Positions 1 to 12,000 of a stretch of DNA of 64,000 nt are shown piece by piece. How positions within the stretch are numbered: position 1 is the stretch's first letter; each line of letters opens with the position of its first letter. Below the pieces are notes generated by a model, which saw only the letters and a list, made by a program, of their open reading frames with translations, made no database searches and was not told where the DNA came from. The stretch comes from Stieleria mannarensis. Lineage in GTDB: Bacteria > Planctomycetota > Planctomycetia > Pirellulales > Pirellulaceae. Position numbers and translations under genes: made by a program. Location: positions 124,001 to 188,000 of the forward strand of contig NZ_JACEHH010000013.1 in NCBI RefSeq assembly GCF_014154935.1. Reading direction: 5' to 3'.

Positions 1-2
1 AC

Positions 3-3000
3 CGCTTGCTGCCGACGGCGTTGACCGGAATCTTCCAAGCCAACCCGGCCAACGCCGGCAACGGCCTGGTTCGTCTCGAACCGGTCAATTCGGTGTCGCG
101 GATCGTCGAAGACCACCTCGGATTCCAGGGTTACTCGTCACGCGGAATCCCGATCTTTCCCGAGACGCCGCAAGGGCTGTTCGACATCAACACGCTGGCC
201 GGCGTTGGCATGAACGTCAAACCGTTTACGCTGCAGGACGTCGCGTTGTACGTGGCCACCGACGAGCGGGAAAACGACGACAGCAACCGCAACAGCGACC
301 ACCTGTATACCGTCGATGCATTCCAGAGTTCTCGCTGGCTGACTCGGGTCTCCGATGGCGGCGGGATCAACGGCGGTGTCAATGACGTTCAAGACGTGGT
401 GATTCGAACCGATGGCCGAATGTACGGCTATCAACGACTCAATGACAATACGTCCAGCGTCGGTGCATTGGTCAGCATCGATCCGGAAACCGGCAACATC
501 ACGCCCGTCGGCAACGACAATATCAACGGGCAGACCCCCACCCCGAATACATCGTCGTATTCTAACCAGATCCAAGACAATATCAGTCGCACCCGACGTG
601 CCGATCAGTTCACGACCTCCGATGAAGTCGACGCGTTGACCTTCCGACGGGTCGGCACGACCGGTCCGGCGGCGGCACCGACGCCGATTTATGACGTCTA
701 CTACGCTGTCCGAGAGTCGGACACGTCGTCGAAGTTGTATCTGGCGACCGAGAGCGGTGACGCGACCTTGACCCTGAATGCCCGAAACACTTACGGGGTC
801 AAGGGAGACATTCAGCCGGCCGATGTCAACTACCAGACTTACAGTCTGACCGTTCGCGGCACCCCGCCGGCCAACGGCGCCACTCCCCAAACCACGATCC
901 GGCTGAAATCCAAGGTCGCCGGTCTGGCCGGTGCATTTGATCTGGTGATCAACCCCAATCGCCCCAACAACACCAACGCCGTTGTCAACGTAACGGGCAA
1001 TACGATCATTCTGACGCTCGGCGGCACGGGAGGCCCCCCGATCACCGGAGCGCCGACGGCCCAAGCCATCGTCGATGAGATCAACAACGACCCGGCCGCC
1101 AGCCGACTGGTCACCGCGGTGATCTACAGCGGCAACGCGGACAACCGTGGCAACGGTGCGACCGGAACGCCGGCGATCACCACCAGTGCGGTCTTGACGA
1201 CCGCCGCCAGCGACGGCGCCGACGGGCCTCTGGCCGGTCGCGTGACCGGTCTGTCGTTCTCGAACTTCTTCGGCACCGGAAACCTGTACGGTGTGACCGA
1301 CGCCGGTGAGTTCCTGGAAATCAATCCCAACACCGGTGATGTGATCAATCGAGTCGACGCGACCAATGCGATCGGCGAGCCCGACCTGGAATTCCAAGGT
1401 CTCACTCTCGGCCCTCAAAACCTCGAAGGCGGCGCGTACAAGAACGTTTTGTTTGCGGTCACCTCCCGCGGGCAACTGGTCGCCTTTGACACTTCCGGAA
1501 ACGGATTCGTGGCCTTCGAATCCGGCGGCGCGGCTCAGTTGCTGACCACCGGCGCAGGCCCCGATGGTGGTTTCTTTACTTTGACGACCGACGCGGGCGT
1601 ATTCGGGCGGCAAACGACCGATCCGATCGCGTCCGACGCCCCGTCGTACCTGAGCGTGAACGAAACACAGACCATCAACACGACCGGATCCGGCAGCGGC
1701 GGAACCTTCACGTTGTCGATGGTCGTCGATCAAGGTGCCGTCACCAGTCCGGCGTTTGATCTCGATGCCACGCAAACGTTGATCACGGTCCAAGACGCGT
1801 CCGATTTCCCGGCCACCCCGTTCAACATCCAGATCGGAACCGAACAGATGCGCGTCGATTCGGCCACGGGCAATGCATGGACGGTGACCCGTGGGATCAA
1901 TGGAACGTTTGCAACGGCGCACGCCGACACCGCGACGGTGTTCGAAAAGGTGACATCGTTGACCACCAGCTCCCTGTCGCTTCCCAACGGTGACTTCCTG
2001 TCGGCTGCTATCAACGACACGACGTTGACGATTCCCGTCTTTGACGCGAGTGCGTTTCCGGCAGTGCCGTTTACGATTCGTATCCAAGACGAGGAGATGC
2101 AAGTCAACTTCGTCGACACGATCGCCAACGAGCTGACCGTGGACCAGCGGGGCGACAACGGAACATCGGCGGCGCACCACAGCAACTTCAGGAGCGTCAC
2201 GATCGTCTCGGAAACGTTGACCGTTCTCGATGCGACACCGTTCCCTTCATCCGGTGGGTTCAACATTCGGATCGGTGGCGAAGACTTGCGAGTCACCGGT
2301 GTCGTTCCGAACCCGGGTGATGCCGGTGCCGAATTCACCGTGATTCGCGGAGCCAACGGAACGTTGCCGGGGACTCACGCCTTCGGTTCCGACGTGGCGC
2401 GGGTCGACACGACCACGCCGATTCCCTACAACGCACCGAACTTCCAAATTCGCTCGGCGATTGCGGCACTTCCCGTCGTCGGCGGGCTGGGGAACGTCAT
2501 CGTCAGCGGCGGTCCGTTGAACGGTTTGGCCGTTTCCAACCCGGTCAACATTGAGTTTGTCGGCAGCCTGGCGGCCAAGGACTTGCCCCTGTTGACCGCC
2601 GATGAAACCGGACTGGTCGGAGACGAGATTCAACAAATCTCACTCGACCCGAATGTCAACGCCGGCGATTTCGCTCTCAGCTTCCGCGGCGCGACGACCG
2701 CGGCGCTGGCCTGGGACGCATCAGCGAGTGATGTGCAGACGGCGTTGGAGAACCTGGTGACGATCGGCCCCGGCAATGTGATCGTGACCGGATCGACGCT
2801 CGCTGCGGGAGCGCTGAGCGTCCGATTCACCGGCGATCTTCAGGATCAGAATGTGTCGCTGCTAACCGTGCCGGCGGCAACCGAGAACCTGCTGCAAAAT
2901 GAGATTCAGCAGTTCAACGTGACCGGCGGTCCCAACGGCGGGAGCTTCACCCTGGAATTGGCTTCCGGTCCCGTCACAGGCGTCTCCGCTCCGATCGCCT

Positions 3001-6000
3001 GGGATGCCCCCGCCGCCGCGGTCCAGGCCGCTTTGGAACAAGGGATTCCCGCACTCAACGGCAACATTATCGTCACCGGAACCGGCGCCCTGCCCGGCGG
3101 CACGATCAATATCGAATTCACCGGGACGTACGCCAGCACCGATATCGCCCAGTTCATTTTCAACAACGCGTTGACCGGTGGCACGGCGCCGACGATCGTC
3201 GTGACGACGGTTCAGACGACCAATGCCCCGTCGCCGTCGATTGTCGAGACGCGGGCCGGGATCTCCGTCGACGTGCCGATCGCCCCCGGCACCGATGGCA
3301 TCTTGAGCGTCCGTGACGCACTGATCGGTTTGCCGACCTTTAACCCGGCCGACGTCAAAGCCGCCGGAGTCTTGAATCCCCCGGGTAACGGTGTGCTGTT
3401 GAACTTCGTCGGCCAATACGCCGGTGTCGATCTGTCACTGCTGGAAATCGACAACTCGCTGAACCTGCCCTCCACCGCCGCCGACATCAGCCTGCAGGCC
3501 GCCGTCGGCTCGGGCGTCGCCGGCAGCTTCATCATGGACGTTTCCGGACTCAACACCAACGGCGCCGACGCCATCGGTTTGGCGTTCTCGCCGCTGGACT
3601 TTAACCTTTGGCACCCGACGACGCTCCGTGCGACCGATGACGGCCATGGCATCAATGAAGCCGAAGACGATACTCGCGTGCCGAGCGATGCCGACGAGTT
3701 TTACGACACCCCGGGAAGCTTCCGCGAATTCGACCAAAGCCAAGGCGGTGTCAGTTACCAGTTCGGCCTGGAGCAATGGGTGCTCAACCAGAATTCGAAC
3801 TCGCAGCACTACTTGCAATACCTGCCGGGCGTGAACGCCCAGTACGGGATCCTGACCACCGAATTCCACGCCGACTTGAGTAGCAACCCGGAGATCGTCG
3901 GCGACTTCGGCAACGGCGTTCAAGGCTCCTACAACCTGCCCGCCGGCGGATACGGAACTTTGGAAACCGGCTCGTTCAACCTGAACGGAACGGTCCCTGC
4001 CGATCGGCCGACGTTGTACTTCAGCTACTTCCTGGAAACCGAAGGAGACGACGGATCGAACCTTGATAACGATGACGACGATCCGTTCCGCGACAGCGCC
4101 CGAGTGTTTATTTCGGCCGACGGAGGAGCCTCCTGGGATTTGCTGGCTTCGAACAACTCGCAGCTCAGCGCCGCCGACCCGACCGACGGACCGGGGACCG
4201 CGGAATTGCCCGGATTCCTTTCGCATCTCTCCGACGCCGGACGCAATAGCGGCACGCCGCGGGCAGACAGCCAGCAAGTGGTTCAGGAATTGTTCGACAA
4301 CACCGGACAGTGGCGACAAGCTCGCGTCGACCTCTCGCAGTACGCCGGGTTGACCGGATTGATGCTGCGGATCGACTTCAGCTCGGCCGGTTCGGTCAAC
4401 GATTCGACCCTCGGACGAATCGACACCGAGTACGATCCGAACAATGCGACCGACGTGGCCGAGTTTGGTGAGTACGTCGCCAGAGGCTCGGAGCCGCGTT
4501 CGATCCGCAGCTTGGACAACCAGCACCAGGGCTTCTTCGTCGACGATTTCATCATCGGCTACGCCGAACGCGGTGAAATGGTCACGGGCACCAACGGGGA
4601 TGCGGGACTGACGAACCTGTTTGCCGGGGGCGCACGGACTCGCGACAACGACCCGGAACAGTTCCCAGACGTTCTCAACGGACCGTATCAATTAGAAATT
4701 CGTCGTACCGACGAACACGTCGTGCTGACTCCCGACGGACCGGTGGTCGGAGTGATTTTCGACACCAACGACCGGCATGTCGACGAAGCGACCGAAACGG
4801 CATTCCTGTCGTTCGAGCCGGCGACGTTTGTTCCCGACCTGACGCCGCAAGACACCAGCGTTTTGGGAGGATTCACCGCCGCCGAAATCGATCCCTGGTC
4901 GGTCACCGCGACCAATCCCGACATCGGAGCGCAAAGTCTGGAATCGGGCCCGTTGGGAACCAACCGGGTTTCGATCTTCGAAGTCACTCGTGCCGAACTC
5001 GGATCAACCACCAGTTCCGGCGGTGTGATTCGATTCGCCTACGACGTAAATTCCGCGCTCGATACACACGGTTTGCGATTCCTGATCGACGGCGTGCCGC
5101 AGCGACTGGTCAACCACTCGGGCGAGGAAGACGATCACGATCCGACGCTGGCCTCCGGCGTGACCGGTTATGTCACCGCCGAGTTCACTTTCGGTTCGGG
5201 CAATCCGACCTTCACCTGGGTCTATGACTTCACCGACACCGCACCGGCCGCAGGCGACAACCGGGCGTTTATCGACAACGTCCAGCTGTTGCAAGGCGGG
5301 ACGGGGCTGCTGGCCGATCGCAACCGCGAACGAGCCCAGGGCAATCTGATCCTCGATTCGAACTTCATCAGCGATTCGTCTGTTCGCGGCATCAACGTCC
5401 AGCCCGGCGCGACCCAGGCCGGAGGAAGCGTCCCGCACCCGGGGTCGACGATCAATTTCCCGCAGCTCAACACCGAGCGACTCGTTCCCGGGGTGGTGAT
5501 CCAAAACAATGTGATTTCGGGATCCTCGGGGATCCGGTTCGCCGGCGAAAACAATTCCGTCCCGCAGCGTCCAGTTCCTTTCGGCCGATTGATCAATAAC
5601 ACCTTGGTCGGCGGCGGTCGCTCCGGAACGGGGATCGAGATCGTCGGCCTGGCAAGTCCCACGTTGATGAACAATCTGATCACCGATTTCAACGTCGGCA
5701 TCAGCAACGGCGGGACGGGGACGGTGATCCGCTCCAACTTCTTCCAAGACAACACCAACAACGGCAGCACGGGAACGGCGTCGATCATCGCCCCGGACAC
5801 GGCACCCTTGTTCGTCGATGCGGCCGCCGGGAATTACTATCTCGTCGACGCGTCGACCGCCCGGGACAGTTCTCAGAACACCGAACAGGACCGTCTGAAC
5901 TACCTGACCTTCAAAACCGAATTGGGCATTCCCGCTTCGCCGATCAACGCACCGCTGCGAGACGCGTTCGGGCAACTCCGAGTCGACCCGAACGCGTCGG

Positions 6001-9000
6001 CCCTCGGTGACCGAGGCGCGCTGGAAGATACCGATATCGATTCGCCCTACGCGGTGATTCTGAACCCGATCGACAACGATTCCGAAGGCAATGATCGCGA
6101 CCCGAGTGATACGGTCATCTGGGTCACCGATCCGCTGCTGGAAAACTTCACATTCTTCCTCGGTGACGGACGTGATCCGAATTCGCCCTTCGAGGGCACC
6201 GGTGTCGACGGCTTGACCGTGGACGATCCGAATGACGACACGATCTCGGATCAGGCCATCGAGGTCACCCAAGATGGCGTGCCGCTCATCCAGGGCGAGG
6301 ACTACATCGTGGGCTACAACGAGCTGAGCGGCATTCTGCGTTTGACTCCGCTTTCGACCCTGTGGGAACCGTCCAGCGTCTACATCGTCAACTTCAACAA
6401 TCAATTGATCGCCGACCGGGCGGGGAATCTGTTGCGGTCCAACCAACGCAACGGTGACACCCGATTCACGATCATCATCCCCGACGTCGAAATCGACTTC
6501 GGTGACGCGCCGGACACCTACCGAACGCTGCTGGCGAGCGACGGCCCGCGTCACGTGATCAGCCAAACCGGATTGCCGGCGTTGGGGACGTTCGTCGACG
6601 GTGACGATGACGGAAACCCATCGGCCGGTGCCGACGGCGACGATTTGACAGGCGTCGCAGGGGACGACGATGGATTGTACGTCGGTGCGTTCCAAGGGAC
6701 GACGACGACCACCGAAGGCTTGTTCTTGGCCGACGGTGTGCCATCGCCGACGATGGACGCCGCAGACGTCATCGCCTTCCTGGACCGTAACGACCGCGCC
6801 GGTGCCGTGCTGCCGATCGCCGTCAGCGGAACCGGAAAACTGGACATCTGGGTCGACTTCAATCGCGACGGCGATTTCCTGGACCAAGGTGAAAAAGTCG
6901 CCTCCGGACTGGACGTCGTCGATGGGGTGAACAACGTCCGCGTGTTCACACCGGCCAACGCCGCCACCGGGCTCACCTACGCCCGCGTCCGCCTCTCTCC
7001 CGAAGGCAGTTTCGATCCCTTCGGATTGGCGATCGGGGGTGAAGTCGAAGATTACCGCGTCAACGTCGTCGACATCTCCGAACCGGTGCCGGTGAAAGAT
7101 TCCTACACGGTCAACGAAGACGAAGTGTTGGTGGTCGACGGAACTGCGGGCAGCCAGCCGACGCTGTTGGCCAACGACACGCTGCCGGGAGACGACTTCG
7201 TGAACGAAAGGGTCGTCATCGACCTGCCGCTCAAGGACGGGACGACAGACACCTATGAAACGACTTGGGGTGAGGTCCGCTTGGATGACGCCTCGTTGGG
7301 GCTGTTCACCTACACGCCGAATTCCGACTACCACGGACCGGATTCGTTCCGCTATCGGGTCAGCAAGCAACGCAACGATGGACCCGAAGCCGACGCGGCG
7401 GGAATCTTCGTGACCGTCACCATCGACGTCGCGCCGGTCAACGACGCGCCTCGTGCCAGCGACGACATCAATCTGGCCGCGCTCGAATACCAACCCGGCG
7501 AAGGGAATCTTCCTCAAGAATTCCTCGCATCTGATTTGCTCGCCGATGCGGTCGCCGACCAGGACATCATGATCGACCAATCGCCGTGGAACGAATCGAA
7601 CCAGATTCTGAAGGTGATCTCGATCACGGTGACAACCACGACGGGCGATGTGACCCTCACCGACAACGGACAATCCGCGACGACCTTGCTGGGCGGAACG
7701 ATCTCAGCCGACTTCGTGACCGAACCGGTTGATCCGAACGACGCAACTTCACCGGTCAAGACCTTCATCACCAAGGTCTACTACCAAGGTGCCGACTACT
7801 TCAACAGCGACAACTTGCGGGCCGACAGCGACCCGCGAATTTTGGACACGTTCTCCTTCACCATCGAAGATGACGGTCGCTCGCTCGATCAGAACGGCGA
7901 CCCCGTCGCCGGAACGCCGCTGAGTGATGATGCCCAAGCGAACATTCTGGTCGCACCGCGAAACAGCGATCCGCTGTTGTCATCGGACTTGGTTTCGACT
8001 GCCAACGATCGCTACAACAACTTCTATCTGGATCAGAGTTTGGAGGTTCCGGTCCCGACCGAAGACAACGAGTTGACGATCCCCGCCGCGTTCCTGTTGG
8101 GCAATGATGCTGCCGGGGCGTCCGCCGCCGCCGATGAAAATCAAGGCGTCAATGGAAACGACGGAGCGCTCGAGATCATTTCGGTTTCGATGGATCCCCA
8201 ATTCGGCACCGTGGCGATCGATCCGGTGACAGGCGACGTCGTGTTCACTCCGGCCGCTAATATCTACGGCCAGGTCGAGTTCACCTATGAAGTCCAGGAC
8301 ATGGGCGTCGACGAGGAACTCGACGGAACCCGCAACGTGGTCCCGAGGACCAGTACGGTCACCAGCACGATCTTTGTCGAACCGGTCAATGACGCTCCGG
8401 TCGCCTATGATCGGGCATTGGGAATGACCGAAGCGGTCGAACCCGCCGGTCCGGCCGTGCTGACCTTCACCGCCGATGATTTGCTGGACGGTGTCAGCCC
8501 GATCACGGATTCACCGATCACCACCACTGCCGATTCGATCACGCTGGTCGATGGAAGCGAGTTGGTTGACGGGCAAACGCTGGTCATCACCGACATCAAC
8601 GGTCAACCGACCGTGGTCGAACTGAGCACCTCGACGACGGCGTCGATCGGGACCGATTTGTTGTTGACCTATTCGACGTCGGATCTGGCCGATGATCTGG
8701 CGACCGGTCTGGCCACACTGCTGGCCAACGCCGGACTGACGGGCGTCGCGTCGGGACCGACGGTCACCCTGGTCGACACGACTTCCATTGTCGTGACGGA
8801 ACTGGCCAATGTTCCGGGCGACTTCGATGTCAACCTGGGATCACCGTACGACGAGAGCGAACAAGCCATTCGCATCGTGTCGTTCACCACTCCGGCCGGA
8901 AATGTGACGGTCGCCAGCGACTTCACCGGAACCGAAACGTTGGCGACACCCGAAGGCGGGCTGCTGACGTTGAACTTCGTCGACGGGGCGTTTACCGACG

Positions 9001-12000
9001 GCACCTATCAGCCGGCGGTCGACTACAACCGTTTGTCACCGTTCCAACCGTTCGACCAGTTCACCTATGGCGTTGTCGACGACGGTCAAACCACCTTGCC
9101 GATCTCCCAGACCGTGCGAAGCTTGGCAGAAGAACCGAGTGTTCAGGAAGCCACGGTCACGATCACGGTCGAACCGGCAAACGATTCCCCGTTCATCGAG
9201 AATGTCGATTCGGTCGACGTGCCGGAGGATCCGAGTCCGGCACAGGCGACGATCAATAACGTGTTCACCACGGTCCTGCCCGGGCCGCTGACCGCCCAGG
9301 ACGAGCTGCAAGACCAGGGGCGTCCGACGGTCGACCCTCTGACCGGGATCCAGGTGACCGATCCCGACGGCGTGATGGCCGATCTTCCGATCGTCACCGC
9401 CGCCGGCGGTCTGACCGTGTTCCCGAATGCGAATACGGTCGGCGAAGTCATCTATGTGTTCACGTTCACCGACGACCACCCGACGGATGCGAAATCGACC
9501 GACGTCACCGTGACCGTCAACGTTCGCCCGGTCAACGACCCGCCGCAGTTCAACCCCGACGTCACCGGCACGTCGGATAACAACGGTGCCGACGACCAGT
9601 ATGCGGTCGCCGAGGTGATCGATCCGAACACCAACGAAATCATTGACGGGACGATCACGTACACGTTGAAAGAGGACAACACCCAGGCCAACGGGGACGT
9701 CGGAACGCCGTTCTTCATTCCGCTTCGACGAGACCCCAACGCCAGCGGTTACAACCGCGTCGGCTTGCTGGACGTCTTTGTGGTCGGACCGGACAACGAG
9801 GCCGATCCGAATGCCGAAGGCGGCAATCAAACGTTGTCGCTGGACCAAATTCCGACCCGCACCGATCTGGGCGGGACGTTGACCCTGGGCGTCGATGGGT
9901 TCGGCAACCCCGGAGTCTTTTACACCCCACCGGTCAATTACAACGCGAACATCGGTCCGGTCGACTCGTTCTCCTACACCGTGATCGATGACGGCACCAC
10001 TCACGGGGGCGGAGGCGTCACGGCGGATCCGCAAACGTCAGCCAATTTCGTCCGCTTCGTGCTCAACCCGGTCAACGACCGGCCTCAATTCGAGGTCAAC
10101 CTGTTGCCCGTGGATTTCGGCGACCCGAACAGCCCATTGCGGAGCATCGAAGTGGTCGAAGACAGCGACCCGATCACCTTTGACAACTTCGCCTTCGACA
10201 TCGAACCGGCCCCGCCGTCGACCGCGTTTGACGAAGTCGATGTGATCAACGGTCAATCCGTTCAGTTCACGGTTTCGCCGCTGTCGTTCGACGCAAGCCT
10301 GTCGGGCGACTACTTCACCAGCTTCCCACAAATCACGCCGACCGGGGTGTTGACGTTCCAACCGGCACCGGATGTGTTCGGCAGCTTTGATTTTGAGATC
10401 GTGTTGGTCGACGACGGAGCCGATGACTTGGCCCGGGGCGATTTAAACGAATCGAATCCGGTCACGATCACGATCGATGTCCTGCCGCAAAATGATCCCC
10501 CGGTGGTCCGCACCGATGTCGATCCGCTGGAATTCTCGATCAACGAGGACGGATCGCTGGACATCTTCAACGTCGGTGTCGGCAACGATCGAGGCCTATT
10601 GGATGTGTTTGCGGTGGGGCCGGACAACGAAGGACAAGACTTGACGCCGGGCGGCAATCAAACGCTGCAATTGCAGGAACCGACGCCGGTTCAAACCGCG
10701 TTCGGCGGATCGATCACCCAGATCCGCGACGATTTCGGAAACTTGATCGGGCTGCGTTACACGCCGCGACCAAACTTTGTCGGCACCGACTCCTTCATCT
10801 ACACCGTGACCGACGACGGCACGACGGTGGACATCGGGTCGGGGGGCACCGAACGGGCGGACGCGCGTATCGCAGCCAACTCGGTTTCGATCCTCGTGAC
10901 GCCGGTCAACAACACGCCACAATACAGTGGTCCGGTCAACGTGATTGTCGACGAAGATGCCGGTGCGGTGACGATCGACGACTGGGCCGTCAATGTCTTG
11001 CCCGGGCCGCGAACGGCCCTGGATGAAATCAACACCCAAGACGTGTTCTTCACCGTCACGCAGATCTCCGGCGATCCCAATTTGTTCACTTCGGCACCGG
11101 TCGCGGTCGTCGATGGCGATTCGGACACCGCGAGCCTGCAATTCGAAACTGCCGGTGACGCCAACGGCGTGGCCAGTTTCGAAGTCGTGCTGACCGACGT
11201 GCCCGCCGATGGAACCCCTGCTGCATCGACGGCACCGCGGACCTTCACGCTGCGGATCAACGCGGTGAATGATCCTCCGACGTTTGACCGCGTGGCCAAT
11301 CCGGTCACCGTCAATGAGGACAGCGGACCCTACTCACAACCCTGGGCTTCCAACATCAGCCCCGGACCGGCTGACGAGTTGTCGCAAACCGTCCGCTTTG
11401 AAGTCTCAACGCCGGTCGATGCGGAAAGCTTGTTCCAGCAAGACCATTTGCCGGCCATTAGCGACGACGGGGTGTTGCGGTTCATTCCTGCGGCCAACGC
11501 CAACGGAACCGTCGACTTGACCGTCACCGCGATCGACTCACAGGGCGAATCAAGCGTTCAAGAAGTCTTGCAATTGGTGATCACCGCGGTCAACGATCGA
11601 CCGACGGCCGTGGCCGATACTGTATCGACCAACGAAGATTCGGTGCTGTCGATCAGCGTGGACGAACTTCTGGACAACGACATCGATCCCGACATCAACA
11701 ACCCCAGTGATTCGCTGTCGATCATCATGGCCCCCGAGTCCTTTTCGCTCAGCGGAGCACGGGTGCTGTACGACGAAGCGACCGGTGTGATCACTTATGA
11801 CCCTTCCACCTCGATCGCCTTGCAAGCGTTGACCGAAGGCAGCTCTGGTGTCGACTCGTTCAACTATCGAATCGTTGATTCCCAGGGAGCTCAGAGCAAC
11901 ATTGTGTCGGTTGCCGTGACGGTTGAGGGACGCAACGACGCTCCGGTCGCGCGTCCCGATAATCCGACGCTCAACCCGTCCGGGCCGACGATCATCGAGG

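Noticed and set aside
138-2180. Long minus-strand open frame opposite the giant gene
   Set aside because: Arg/Asp/Gly/Val-rich composition with no domain pattern; it mirrors the codon bias of the well-supported plus-strand protein.
5004-7673. 889-residue minus-strand open frame
   Set aside because: A shadow of the giant repeat protein in high-GC DNA; no motif, and the composition is typical of antisense frames.
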